This document shows, piece by piece, positions 34,556 to 45,608 of a stretch of 64,000 bases of DNA. The stretch covers positions 2,455,198 to 2,519,197 of the forward strand of contig ONZQ02000002.1 of NCBI GenBank assembly GCA_900312665.1, written 5' to 3'. Source of the stretch: Cephalotrichum gorgonifer (lineage: Eukaryota; Ascomycota; Sordariomycetes; Microascales; Microascaceae). The translations under genes and the position numbers were made by a program. Within the stretch, counting starts at the first letter, position 1, and every line of letters starts with the position of its first letter. The notes beneath the pieces were generated by a model. It worked only from the letters and a program-made list of their open reading frames with translations. It did not search any database and was not told the DNA's origin.

Positions 34556-37104
34556 ATGGCGGAACGGAGGACGACGAGAAGTAGGGCGAGGACTGCGGAG
34601 GCCGGTGACACGGATACGCAGATACCACGCGATATCTATGCCGAAATGCTCGCCGAAGCCGGTGTCGTAAGGAGCGAGGAAGTCGAACGAGCGCCGAAGA
34701 GGCGGAGAGCCAGGCGGTCCCAGGACGGATCAAACAGGATCGAGGCGTCTGCGACACGGAGAGAGGCGGCCGTGGCAAAGGCGTTCCAGATGGACCATGA
34801 GGACGAAGAGGAGGGCGTGGAATTTGAGGACGTGGAGATTCCCAAGCCAACAATCCAGACAGTATACATGGAGTCTGACGAGGAGGAGGACTCCGAGGAC
34901 GACGACGGGGGTCTCGTGTTCGAGGACATTGACTTCAACGTTCCCACGCCAGACGAGAAGGCCCCAAATGATCCGGAGAAGACGATGGAGCTGAACCTCT
35001 CGGCGCAGAAAGCGGCGATGACGCCAACGAGGGGTAGAGCAGGTGCGAAAAAGAAGCCTCTAAGCAAGGATGAGAAGGCGCTTCGGGTCCAGGTGCACAA
35101 GGAGCATCTCCTCTGCCTTCTCTACCACTGCACTATGAGAAATCGATGGTGCAATGACGCCAAGGTACAGAAGTGCCTCAAGTCGCTGTTGACGCAGCGG
35201 ATGGCGAATTACTTGAACCCCAGCAGGAATCTGTCGCAGTTCGGGCAGACGGAGGCACTGAAGAACGGACTGCAGGAAGTTGGGAGGATGTTCAGGCTCA
35301 AGTACCAGATTACGGAGCGGGGATTGCGGAGAGCTCTCTGGGCGGAGGACGTAGAGGACTTAAGCAAGGTGAGAGCCTACCGATTATCTATGTTTCCCGG
35401 TCGGCGTGTGTTGACCTGATATCTACCCGAAAGTACGAACCACCTCCGGACCTGGAGACTTGCCTTGACAAGGCGGACTTCCTTGAGGCTGCACGGACGC
35501 TCCGAGGCTCCCGTGATGTGGGAGCGCAACTCTATTGTGCACTACTACGGGCTGCTGGCATGCAGGCGCGGCTGGTATGCTCTCTGCAGCCGCTGCCGTT
35601 CCTTGCGGGTGGCCCGACGCTACCGAAGCCGCGAGAGCCAAGAACTCCAGCAAAGAAGCCTACAGTGTCGGTATCTAAACTAGAAACGACGAAGGACAAA
35701 GGCCCCGAGGAAGGTCCCTCCAGCGCATCTCCGCGACGTCGGCCAGCGTTCCAGACAATACCATCCCATTTTCGACGACCAGTGCCGAAACCTCAGGGCT
35801 CGAAGCAAAGTCACTCCGCGCCTCGACAGATCAAGGAGTCGGCGTTCCCAATCTACTGGGTCGAAGTTCTCGACGTAGCCCACCAGAAATGGCAGCCCGC
35901 TGACCCCCTCGTAACCAACACCTCCTGGCGAACCCGAGTCTTCGAGCCGCCCCTGGCCGACCGCGAGAACTCCATGGCCTACGTCATCGCGCTGGGAGCG
36001 GACGGTACCGTACGGGACGTCACGCGGAGGTATACGAAAGCTTACACGGCCAAGACGCGGCGCCTGCGGGTCGAGTCCGCGGATGACCGTGGCGACGAGT
36101 GGTGGCGCGCGGCGCTGAGGCGGTACACTCGCCGGGGGTACCCGACGGACCTGGAGCAGATCGAGGACAACGAGCTGGCGGCCGCCCTGGCGCGGGAGCC
36201 GATCCCGAAGAGCATAGCCGACTTTAAGGGCCACCCACTCTACGTGCTCGAGCGGCACCTGCGGCGGAACGAGGTGCTGCTCGAGGGTGCAAAGGACGTG
36301 GGGACCGTCGGGGCGGGGCCGAGGGCGGCGCTGGAGAGGGTGTACCTGCGGAGGAGCGTGAGGGTTGCGCGGAGCCGGGATAAGTGGTACCGGATGGGGA
36401 GGACGGTGCGGTTTAACGAGATCCCTGTCAAGTGGCTCCCGCCGCGGCGGAGGGGCGCCGACGAGGACGAGGACGGAGAGAGCGCGCGGCAGGACGAGGT
36501 GGGGACGCCGCTGTTCCTGGAAGAGCAGACGGAGGTGTTCCGGCACCCGCCGGTGGTGGACGGCGTGGTGCCGAGGAATAAGTTTGGGAACCTGGACCTG
36601 TACGTCCCGAGCATGGTCCCCGAGGGGGGCGCGTACGTGGACGACGAGCTGGCGGCGAGGGCGGCGTTCATACTGGGCATCAGCTACGTGCCTGCGCTGA
36701 CGGGGTTCCATTTCAAGGGGCGGCACGGGACGGCGGTGCTGCGGGGCGTAGTGATACCGGCGGAGGCGGAGGAGGGGGTGAGGAGTGTGATCGCGGGGCT
36801 GCGGGACGTCGAGGCGGAGATGGCGGAGGAGAGGAGGAGGAGGGAGTGTCTGAGGGTGTGGAGGCGGCTGTTGATGGGGCTGAGGATCCGGGCGCAGATA
36901 TGGGCCGGGGTGGATGAAGGGGCCGAGGCGACGGATGCGGATGCGGATGGGGGGGAGAGTGGGAAGGGCAAGGGCAAGGAGGTGGAGATGGAGAGGGAGG
37001 AGGATTTCGAGAGGGCGGTCGAGGAGGCTGCTAGTGATGTCTCGGAGGAGTATGTTATAGAGGAGGATGACGGCTTTGGTGGCGGTGGGTTTCTTGTTGA
37101 GTGA
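34556..37104 (+). CDS. RAD4: DNA damage recognition protein Rad4/XPC
   Basis: Rad4 recognises helix-distorting lesions for global nucleotide excision repair, with Rad23 and centrin. Exons 34556-35368 and 35434-37104, separated by a 65-base intron, give 827 residues. The N-terminus is basic then acidic (DEEEDSEDDD). The transglutaminase-like core runs from about residue 175 (HKEHLLCLLYHC) through CLDKADFLEAARTLRGSRDV and GAQLYCALLRAAGMQARLVC to IYWVEVLD and NSMAYVIALGADG. The beta-hairpin domains follow: HPLYVLERHLRRNEVL (BHD1), then BHD2, and NKFGNLDLY with GFHFKGRHGTAV (BHD3). A charged tail ends the protein. A decayed kinase begins within about 30 bases of its stop codon. Confidence 0.95.
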
Positions 37105-37130
37105 GGTTACATGGAGGAGGTATCCGCTAG

Positions 37131-38418
37131 ATGCATTTACCATGACCGAGGAGCCGCTTCTCAGTGACGTAGCAATCACGGCGCTGAATCAGAACATGTC
37201 CGGTCAAGCACACGATACTTTTGGGTTGGACATTCTCGCGCACATAAAATGTCAAGGCCCCTCTAAGCCTGGTGGAAACAAGATCCTCGGTCTTCTTGAT
37301 GAATTCAAATATTCTAGCCCCAATGGAAATCATGTCTGCCTCGTCTTCAAGGCTACGGGGCCCCCGATATGTCCAAGTACAGGCGGTTCTTCTCCAGGCT
37401 GATTCCTCTTCCACTCATGAGAGATATTTCACCGCAACTTTTGCTCGCCCCATCATATCTACATGATACTTGCCGAGTCATCCATACCGGTCAGTGGCTA
37501 TAAGTAATTTCTATTTGGCGAAAGCGAACCTCCCTCCCTTCTATTTCGTCCTGCTTCTGACTGTAGCCGTAGACATCAAGCCTTCGAACATTCTTATCGA
37601 GACTTCAGCTATCGATGAAATGTTTCAGAAAGCGCCGTCTGAGGCTTTTCAGTTCGATATCCCGCCACTGGCACCTCCGAGCGATTTCTATATGGAATCT
37701 GTACAGGTCTCATCTGCCGAGGAGGATATCGCTCGCACGACCAATCTTTCCATACGATTAGCGGATTTTGGGACCGATAAGTCTCTGGCCCCGTATAAAA
37801 TTGTACCTAGTCTAACGAGCCGAGGTAGCGAGTTGGATCGACAAGCACCTGACAGAATGGATCCAGCCCCAGATGCTGCGGGCACCTGAGGTGATACTTG
37901 GGGCAGAATGGGACCACAGGGTGGATATATGGAATGTGGGTTTGATAGTAAGATTCCTGTTTAGTTCTTGTGGATTGTATGGAGTTGTGTGATGCTCACT
38001 GGAGTAGATCTGGGAACTTGTGGCGGGTCAACTCTTTTTCGACGGCTCATGGACACCGAAGGATGAGTACACCCCCGAAGCTCACCTGGCCCAAATTACC
38101 GCTGTCCTTGGAAGCATACCAAGACGACTATGGGATCGATCTAAATACCAAGATCGATATTTCAGCGTGGACGGTATAGATACCCCTACCAGTGATCCTG
38201 GGCATCGATACCGCTCTCTGCTGGACAATTGCTAACTTATACCTAGGCAATCCTCTTAAACCCTCCACCTTCCCGGGGCAATTCAGCAAAAACGCCCCGA
38301 CCTTTCGGGTGCGGAGAAAGGTGAGTTCTTGGTGTTTATTCGGTCAATGGTGAGCCCCGACCCGGAGGACCGCCCCGAGACCAGAAAGCTGCTTGAGTCG
38401 CCCTGGTTGGCCCGATAG
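37131..38418 (+). pseudogene. Decayed SRPK-like serine/arginine protein kinase
   Basis: Segments in order match fungal SRPK-type kinases: LLDEFKYSSPNGNHVCLVFK, YLHDTCRVIHT, DIKPSNILIET (catalytic loop), LSIRLADFGT (DFG), PQMLRAPEVILGAEWDH, DIWNVGLI, IWELVAGQLFFDGSW and RKLLESPWLAR before a stop at 38416. The glycine loop and catalytic Lys are missing, so the 5' end is truncated against RAD4. A frameshift lies in the G/C run at about 37357-37365 and another near 38295. The intron at 37777-37828 has AT instead of GT at its donor. Other introns (37490-37572, 37948-38007) look normal. No single functional kinase can be read. It could alternatively be a live gene with sequencing errors in the C-runs, but the missing N-lobe argues against that. 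Confidence 0.8.
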
Positions 38419-39286
38419 TGTTATCGAGGATGGACTTGCGTTTCGTAGCCTTAAATTACATGTCCTTGTTATAAGAGGGCTTAACAGGGTCTTTCTCCCA
38501 TGGAATTCACCAACGAATGGCCTCGCTTACCTCGCTCCTGCGCGTCGCGTCCCTTTTTCAAGCTGCATGCTGAGTGTCCATTCGTATTCTGTAGGATTCG
38601 GTAAGTACCGTAATACCACTAACATTGGTAGTAGAAGTCGCCAAGGAGCATGAACAAGGGGATCCCTCGTAATACATACTTACATTCGCACTCGCTTACT
38701 TCGTTCCGACCGCAACCCACCTTTTCTGGGAACAACGCCGGTCTTGGCGGGACGGCCCAGCTTCGTTTAGTTCGGACTTTAGGAATACTCCGCGCACCAG
38801 CCAGCACTGCCCCCATCCCAGTGTGGAAGAGTACGCAATCATTGATCCCTCAACCCACTTTTTACCTTGGCGCCTAGAGCACGGGCTAACTCTTGTGCGA
38901 AACCCCACAGGACACCCAACGTTGCTCCGCGCCCCGTCCCTGAAAAGTGTACCCTCTTGTACGTAGTAATATGTGGGTGTGCCCCATCTCTAAACAATGG
39001 AAGGGAAGCAAGAATAAGGTTATTCTAGACTCCGGATTACTTTATTCCCCAAACCTCACGTCGCTCGGGTATAGTGGTATCAGGGGACGACGCTCAATCG
39101 CACCTTCCACTCCGATGAATACGTCCTGATTTCGTCAGTGGTACGGTATCTGGAAAGTCTAGACTTTTTCTTCCACCCCACCACCGCCGCCGTTGCGCGC
39201 TCCGCCGTGCGTGCCTCGTCTCAGGACTGGCCGGCCACTGGGATTGAGTTCGACCTAGTCCGGCCCCGATTCGATACCCGCCCACC
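38419..39286. other. Intergenic, promoter side of the ABC transporter
   Basis: No coding sequence is supported. The final 150 bases, C-rich, lead into the transporter start codon at 39287, which has a good context (CACCATGG). Confidence 0.5.
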
Positions 39287-42200
39287 ATGGCGTTTCTCCG
39301 CCAGACGGGGACGCTGATCAACAAGAACTTCAAGATCCTCCTCGGCCCTCACTCGTTTAGCACCGTCGTCTGGGCCCTGGTCGTGCCCATCATCCTCGCC
39401 GCGCTCTTCTCCTTCCTCAAGAACCTACTCGTCCCCAATGCGGAGTTCGGAATCGGCGAGCCCTCGCCGATACGCACCCTGCCGCAGGCTCTTGACGCCG
39501 CGGCCAGCAACGGGCGCGACACCGTCATCTTCATCAACGGCGGTCTGTCGGGCGGGGACATCGACCGCGTCATTGAGTCGCTGACCTCCGATGTCCGGGA
39601 CGCCGGCAAGATCTCCATCGCGACCGAGAACGAGGATGATCTCCAGACTCTCTGCAAGTCGTCTCTCCGCGGTGTTAGCCGTTGCTTCGGCGCCGTCGTC
39701 TTCCACTCGTCCACCAGTGAAGGCCCCGGTGACGTCTGGAACTACACCCTGCGCATGGATGGCGCGCTATCCGCCATAAACATCAACGTCGAGCGGAACG
39801 ATAACGACGCAGAGGTCTACATCCTGCCCTTCCAGTATGCCATCGACTCCGCTATCACCGCCCTCGGCGCGTCCGGCGGCGATGGCGCCGAAGGCGGCTC
39901 CCGCCGACTTCCCTCCAACGTCCAGGCCTACCCCGTGACGAGCCTGACACAGAAGGAGTACGAGGACCGCGTGCTGGAGATTTACATGGGCGTCATCGTG
40001 AGCGCTATGGGCGTGCTGTTCGTCACCAGCATCATCTTCATAACGTACCATCTAGCTGGCTTCGTGACGGCTGAGCGCGAGTCAGGCATGTCCCGCCTCC
40101 TTGACGCCATGATGCCCGTCAGCAAGCGGTGGCACGCTCAGGCCTCTCGAATCGTATCGACCCACCTGTCCTTCTCCCTCATCTACCTCCCCGGTTGGGT
40201 CGCCGCGGCTTTGATCATGAGGGCCGGCGTATTCACCCACACGAGCATTGGGATCCTCCTCATCTTCCAGATCCTCTCGGGTATGTCCATGGCTTCCATG
40301 TCCATGTTCGTTGCCTCCTTCTTCAACCAGGCCCAGCTTAGCGCCAACGGGAACCTGATCATCAACATCATCGTGTCGATCGTGTGCCAGGTCATTACCA
40401 AGCCCGGTTCTGCCACAGTGCTCATCCTCAGTATTCTCTTCCCGGGTTGCAACTACATCTACTTCATCACCTTCATGGCCCGTTTCGAGAAGGAGAAGAT
40501 GGGCGCAGACCTCCTCAAGATCGCCCCGGATAGCCCCTGGGAGTTCGCCGGCGGCGTCCTCTGGATCATTGTCATCATCCAGATATTCTTGTTCCCGCTG
40601 CTCGGCGCCCTCGTCGAGTCGTCCCTGTACGGCACCAGCGCGAAGGGCAGGTCGGTCGCCCTCAACTCTGGAGACGGCGAGGAGATGGGCGACGTGGCCG
40701 TCCGCCTCGAGGACTTCACCAAGACGTACAAGCCCTCGGCCTTCTCGCGCTGGTTCTCCTTCCTCGCCAAGCCTAGGGAGGCCGTCGTGGCCGTCGACAA
40801 GCTTACGCTCGCCGCCGGCCGCGGCCAGATCGTGGCGCTTCTTGGTGCCAATGGCAGCGGGAAGAGTACCACGCTCGACACGATCGCCGGCATGACGAAG
40901 CTCACCAGCGGATCCATCCAGGTTGACGGCACGGGAGGACTGGGCATAGCCCCCCAGAAGAACGTGTTCTGGGACGACCTGACGGTGGAGCAACACATTG
41001 TCATCTTCAACAGGCTCAAGGCCCCGTCGAGCCCGTCGTCGAAGGAGGTGAACTTGGACCTGATCAAGACCATCGACCTAGAGACCAAGCGGAAGGCCCA
41101 GGCCAAGACCCTGTCCGGCGGGCAGAAGCGGAAGCTCCAGCTCGGAATGATGTTGACCGGTGGTAGCGCCGTCTGCTGCGTGGACGAGGTTAGCAGCGGC
41201 ATCGACCCTCTTAGTCGCCGCAAGATCTGGGACATTCTACTGGCCGAGCGCGGTAACCGCACCATCATCTTGACGACGCACTTCCTAGACGAAGCCGACC
41301 TTCTTGCCGACCACATCGCCATCTTGTCAAAGGGTACCCTGCGCGCCGAAGGATCGCCCGTAGCGCTCAAGGACTCGTTTGGCGCTGGATACCGCATCCA
41401 TCTTGATGACATGAAGCCGTCCGCCACCCCCGATGTAGCGGGCGTTCAGAAAACATCCGCCTTCGACATTGTCACCTACATCGCCCCTACATCGACGCTC
41501 GCCGCGGAAGTCATCAAGGCCCTAGAAGCCGAGGGGATCATGGACTACCGCTTCGCCGGACCTACCATTGAAGACGTCTTCCTGAAGCTCGCCGAGGAGA
41601 TCCGCGGAGAACTCGTAGATAGCGGTGACGAGGCGGCCATCGATGAGAAGGCCGCTCAGGACCTCGATGCCTCGTCGCCTTCGGCCCCCGCCGTCGGCAA
41701 GCGGGGTGTCCATCTCCTGGACGGTAAGCCTCTCGGTTTCTTCCAGCAGGCGCTCGTCCTCTTCCGGAAGCGCATGACCGTGTTCAAGGCAAACTGGCTC
41801 CCCTACGTCATCGCGTTCGTCGTACCTGTTGCGGCCGCCGGGCTCGTGATGCTTTTCGTCGTCGACGAGACGCCTCCGGGCTGTAAGCCCGAGGGTCGTG
41901 CAGGTGGGAGGGAAGATGAGTTCGACTTCAGCGACATCGGCTTCCGGGTCGTGGCTGGGCCGAATGATCAGGTGTCGGTCGGTAGCGCTATGCAGCTAGT
42001 GGCGGGATCCCTCCAGGGTGTCCTGGGTGGTGGTAGCGGTGGTTCGGGCATCGACGTGGCTGCAATTGCGAACAACATCACTCTCGAGGACTCGTACGCC
42101 AGCTTCAAGAGCTCCGTCCAGGGTAACATGAAGGACCTCTTCCCCGGCGGCTTCTGGCTAGGCAGCTCTGATACGGATCCTACGCTCGCATTCCGGGGCA

Positions 42201-44113
42201 ATGGCTTCCTGGCGGGGAGCATGATTGCCCTCAACATCTTCGACACCCTCCTCACCAACCAGAGCATTGTCACACAGTTCGAGGCATTGGATATCCCCTG
42301 GGCACCCACGACCGGCTCCTCCCTACAGCTCGTCTCATACATGTGTATCGCTCTTGTTCTGGCCCCGGGCTTCCTCGCGCTCTACCCCAATATGGAAAGG
42401 ACCCGACTCGTCCGCGGGCTGGAGTACTCCAACGGTGTCCGCCCTATCCCACTCTGGTCGGCGTACGCGCTGTTCGACGTGTCCATCGGCCTAGTAACGG
42501 CTGCTCTCCTGACTATCATATGGACGGCCACGTCGGATGTCTGGTATCACATCGGATATGTCTTCCTAGTCATGCTGCTTTACTCGGTAGCATCGACGTT
42601 GTTGGGCTACGTCCTCGGGCTGTTTGCCGGCGGCCAGCTAGCCACGTTTGGGTGGGTGACTGGCATCCAGGCCTTCACCTTCGTGATCTATCTGATCGGC
42701 TACATGACGACGATGATGTACGCGCCGGTTCCCAAGATAGATAGCATCTTCCTCATCCTCAACTTCACAATCTCGCTCCTCGCTCCGATCGGCAGCGTCG
42801 TGCGTGCCCTATTTGTTACACTCAACGTTCTCTCCACCACGTGCGACGGCGACAAGATATCCGACAATCCCGGCGGCATAAAGCTCTATGGTGGACCCAT
42901 CCTCTACCTCTTCGCACAGTCAGCGGTCTACTTCATCATCCTCATCATCGTCGATAGCGGCTCCTTCGGGTCCTGGTTCCGCCGTGCTGTGGCGCCATCC
43001 AAGAAGGCGGCCCCCTCAAGCTCCCTGCCGACCAATGACGAGGAGGTCGCACGCGAGCAGGACCCCCTCATGGTGATGAACCTCAAGAAGTCTTTCAAGC
43101 CGGCCTTCAAGAAGCCCCTTGTCGCCGTAGACGACGTCAGCCTCAACGTCCGCCGCGGCGAGGTCTACGCCCTCCTTGGCCCCAACGGCGCCGGAAAGTC
43201 CACCACCATCTCCGTCATCCGTGGCGACATCGCGCCGGACCGCGGGGGCGGCGACGTCATGGTCGAGCACAAGTCCGTGACCCACGACCTCGCGGGGGCG
43301 CGCTCCCACCTGGGTGTGTGCCCGCAGTTCGACCCCATGGACCGCATGACGGTCCGCGAGCACCTCGAGTTCTACGCGCGCGTCCGTGGGGTGTCGGACG
43401 TGCAGTACAACGTCGGGGCTGTGCTCTCGGCCGTGGGACTCAAGCTGTACGCGGGGAGGATGGCGCACACCCTCTCAGGAGGCAACAAGAGGAAGCTGTC
43501 GCTGGGGATCGCGCTGATGGGGAACCCCACCGTCGTGCTCCTGGACGAGCCGTCGTCGGGGCTCGACGCGGCGGCGAAGCGCATCATGTGGAACACGCTC
43601 CGGCAGACGGTGGCGGGGCGGTCGATCCTGCTGACGACGCACAGCATGGAGGAGGCGGACGCGCTGGCCTCGCGCATCGGGATCCTGGCCAAGTCGATGC
43701 TCGCGTCGGGCACCATCCCCGAGCTGAGGGCCCGTTACGGGAACCTGCTGCACGTGCACCTCGTGCACGCGGCGGCGCCGCGCACGACGAGGGCAGAGAT
43801 GGACCACGTCCTGGAGAGGATACGGGCGAGGTTCGGCGACAGGGTGGAGGTGGATGGGAACACGTACCACGGGCAGATCCGGTTCTCGATCCCCTCATCG
43901 GCCGTCGTCGACGCGGCGGCCCCATCCTCGCGCGGGGACGGGGACGAGGTCACGGAGGCCAAGACGAGGAGCGCGATCGGGAGGCTGGTGGTGGAACTGG
44001 AGGAGGCGAAGAGGGAGTGGGGGATCGAGCACTTCAGTGTTGGCCTCACGACGCTGGATAGGGTGTTCTTGATGATTGTGGGGGAGAATGACGTCAAGGA
44101 GGAGAACTACTAA
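39287..44113 (+). CDS. ABCA-type full-length ABC transporter
   Basis: An intronless gene for 1608 residues in two halves, each membrane domain followed by a nucleotide-binding domain. This is the ABCA arrangement, usually linked to lipid or hydrophobic cargo. Each half starts with a helix followed by a large extracytoplasmic loop. NBD1 has Walker A GANGSGKST (about residue 521), signature LSGGQKRKL (about 608), an unusual Walker B CCVDEVSSGID, and the switch His in ILTTHFLDEAD. NBD2 has GPNGAGKST (about 1296), LSGGNKRKL (about 1395), VVLLDEPSSGLD and LLTTHSMEEAD. Both sites keep the catalytic Glu and His, so both could hydrolyse ATP. Cargo and membrane are unknown. Codon third positions are strongly C/G, like other long genes here. 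Confidence 0.95.
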   Translation: MAFLRQTGTLINKNFKILLGPHSFSTVVWALVVPIILAALFSFLKNLLVPNAEFGIGEPSPIRTLPQALDAAASNGRDTVIFINGGLSGGDIDRVIESLTSDVRDAGKISIATENEDDLQTLCKSSLRGVSRCFGAVVFHSSTSEGPGDVWNYTLRMDGALSAININVERNDNDAEVYILPFQYAIDSAITALGASGGDGAEGGSRRLPSNVQAYPVTSLTQKEYEDRVLEIYMGVIVSAMGVLFVTSIIFITYHLAGFVTAERESGMSRLLDAMMPVSKRWHAQASRIVSTHLSFSLIYLPGWVAAALIMRAGVFTHTSIGILLIFQILSGMSMASMSMFVASFFNQAQLSANGNLIINIIVSIVCQVITKPGSATVLILSILFPGCNYIYFITFMARFEKEKMGADLLKIAPDSPWEFAGGVLWIIVIIQIFLFPLLGALVESSLYGTSAKGRSVALNSGDGEEMGDVAVRLEDFTKTYKPSAFSRWFSFLAKPREAVVAVDKLTLAAGRGQIVALLGANGSGKSTTLDTIAGMTKLTSGSIQVDGTGGLGIAPQKNVFWDDLTVEQHIVIFNRLKAPSSPSSKEVNLDLIKTIDLETKRKAQAKTLSGGQKRKLQLGMMLTGGSAVCCVDEVSSGIDPLSRRKIWDILLAERGNRTIILTTHFLDEADLLADHIAILSKGTLRAEGSPVALKDSFGAGYRIHLDDMKPSATPDVAGVQKTSAFDIVTYIAPTSTLAAEVIKALEAEGIMDYRFAGPTIEDVFLKLAEEIRGELVDSGDEAAIDEKAAQDLDASSPSAPAVGKRGVHLLDGKPLGFFQQALVLFRKRMTVFKANWLPYVIAFVVPVAAAGLVMLFVVDETPPGCKPEGRAGGREDEFDFSDIGFRVVAGPNDQVSVGSAMQLVAGSLQGVLGGGSGGSGIDVAAIANNITLEDSYASFKSSVQGNMKDLFPGGFWLGSSDTDPTLAFRGNGFLAGSMIALNIFDTLLTNQSIVTQFEALDIPWAPTTGSSLQLVSYMCIALVLAPGFLALYPNMERTRLVRGLEYSNGVRPIPLWSAYALFDVSIGLVTAALLTIIWTATSDVWYHIGYVFLVMLLYSVASTLLGYVLGLFAGGQLATFGWVTGIQAFTFVIYLIGYMTTMMYAPVPKIDSIFLILNFTISLLAPIGSVVRALFVTLNVLSTTCDGDKISDNPGGIKLYGGPILYLFAQSAVYFIILIIVDSGSFGSWFRRAVAPSKKAAPSSSLPTNDEEVAREQDPLMVMNLKKSFKPAFKKPLVAVDDVSLNVRRGEVYALLGPNGAGKSTTISVIRGDIAPDRGGGDVMVEHKSVTHDLAGARSHLGVCPQFDPMDRMTVREHLEFYARVRGVSDVQYNVGAVLSAVGLKLYAGRMAHTLSGGNKRKLSLGIALMGNPTVVLLDEPSSGLDAAAKRIMWNTLRQTVAGRSILLTTHSMEEADALASRIGILAKSMLASGTIPELRARYGNLLHVHLVHAAAPRTTRAEMDHVLERIRARFGDRVEVDGNTYHGQIRFSIPSSAVVDAAAPSSRGDGDEVTEAKTRSAIGRLVVELEEAKREWGIEHFSVGLTTLDRVFLMIVGENDVKEENY

Positions 44114-44472
44114 CATGTCCATCCCATCGAGGTACACTCCTTTTTTCTTATATTTGTGTTAAATTTATTTTATTTTATAGACATATTTTGTATATACCCG
44201 TGGTTGGTTGACCGGTTTCTCGGTCGAGATGATAGGGAGTATAGACGTACATACTCCATGCACGCATGTTCTTTTATACGCCCGAGTCTAGTCTAGAGAA
44301 AGAATGGAATGGCCCTGTTTCAAGCACAATATGCCTGGAGCGTTGTCATTCTTAGTTTTCTGGGCTGGAGTGGATGAAATTAGAAATTTAATGCAGCCCA
44401 TCCATCCCCTTCCGGCGCCGAACGGAGGGATCCGCCGAGTGGAGAGAGAAGACCGAGATAATTACTCTTGGT
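44114..44472. other. Short intergenic region between convergent genes
   Basis: An AT-rich stretch just after the transporter stop (44140-44200, with a TTTATTTTATTTTATAG tract) probably holds its polyadenylation signals. Nothing else is seen. Confidence 0.5.
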
Positions 44473-45608
44473 CTAGATATACGCGGAACTGCGAGTCTCT
44501 CCACTCCGAATAATTGCCTCGATAATTCGGAGCACATCCCTGGCCTCATCTGCTCTGGCAGGCAAGTATTCGTCTTTCCCCCTCTGGATGGCTCTCCTAA
44601 AGGCTGCATACATATCCCCGTATGTCTCTGGTTCTTCGAGTTCCGGAACCTGTCCGTCACTGCCATCTGGCAAGAGCAGGCGCATGTCAAGGCTATTGGA
44701 CTTCTCACGTCCAGCAAGGGTAGCCGAAGCGGGCTCCAATCCTTCTCTAGGTTGCCGCTCTTCCGGATCGAGTCCGGACGTGTAAAAGGTGCCGCGGGTT
44801 CCACGAACGTCAAACCGTGGTTGCACTGTATCTGAATCTGGGCTAGAAGAGGTGTTGATGAAGATGTTTACCGTCATAGCGTTGGAATAATCCAATCGGG
44901 CAAAGAGCTCGCCCCCCAGGTGGTCAGATAGGATGGTAAGAGGCGCGACACAACCGCCGGCATGCCAAATAGAGAATACAGCTGGTCAATCAGATCGGTC
45001 CCAAGGTCGAAGATAGCGCCGCCACCCGACGGGGTGCGCAGTTCTTCCACGGCGGAGCGGACGCAGGGGTCCAAATGTGCGCGGATCTCGTGAACGTAGC
45101 CTAGGACCCTGTTTGAGATGAGGTGCTTCATGACAAGGAAGTCGGAGGCCCAGCGCCGGTCCTGATGAACGCAGAGGAGGCGGCCACGCGACTTAGCCAG
45201 AGCCATGAGACTTTCCGCCTCAGCTGACGTGTGCGCAAAGGCCTTCCCGACAAGGACGTGCTTGCCCGCCTCGAGTGCGGCTTTCGTCAGTTCAAAATGG
45301 GTATCACACGACGTGGTTATGACAACGACGTCCACTTCGGGGTCAGACAGCAACGCGTCTGCATCCGCGTGATGCGTCACTTCGGGATGGTCTAGCTGAG
45401 CGGAATTACCCTCCGCCGGGTTCCTCTCGGCAATGCTATGAAGTTTGAACTGCGGCGTGGCAGTTATGAGAGGGATATGGAAGTACTTGGCAGACCCGCT
45501 AGCAAGAGGACTGTTAGAATGAAGTTTCACCAACAACGTCGGATCCAGGCCTGGAAGGAGATGGAAACAACCAACTCACGTATACCCAACAACACCCACT
45601 TTAAACGG
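44473..45608 (-). pseudogene. Gfo/Idh/MocA-family oxidoreductase, start lost and frame broken
   Basis: The family comprises NAD(P)-dependent sugar or inositol dehydrogenases. The dinucleotide-binding strand PFKVGVVGYT (ending at 45580) splices to GSAKYFHIPLI (from 45498) across an 81-base intron with GTGAGT donor. It continues with AERNP, VVVITTSCDTHFELT and the helix after HVLVGKAF. Here the usual EKP motif is GKA, keeping only the Lys. The C-terminal sheet (FDVRGTRGTFYTSGLDP, ARDVLRIIEAII) is in another frame, entered near 44930-44945. A 47-base GT-AG intron (about 44966-44920) could bridge the shift, but it is short and the product departs from the family. No ATG precedes PFKVGVVGY; the frame runs into ankyrin repeats instead. 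Confidence 0.7.

Noticed and set aside
35680..37179. 499-codon frame on the minus strand opposite RAD4
   Set aside because: Shadow of a GC-rich gene: rich in Arg/Pro/His and without any domain, while the plus strand encodes clear Rad4 domains.
40082..41427. Two long minus-strand frames opposite the ABC transporter
   Set aside because: Shadows of the third-position GC bias in the transporter; no recognisable domain.
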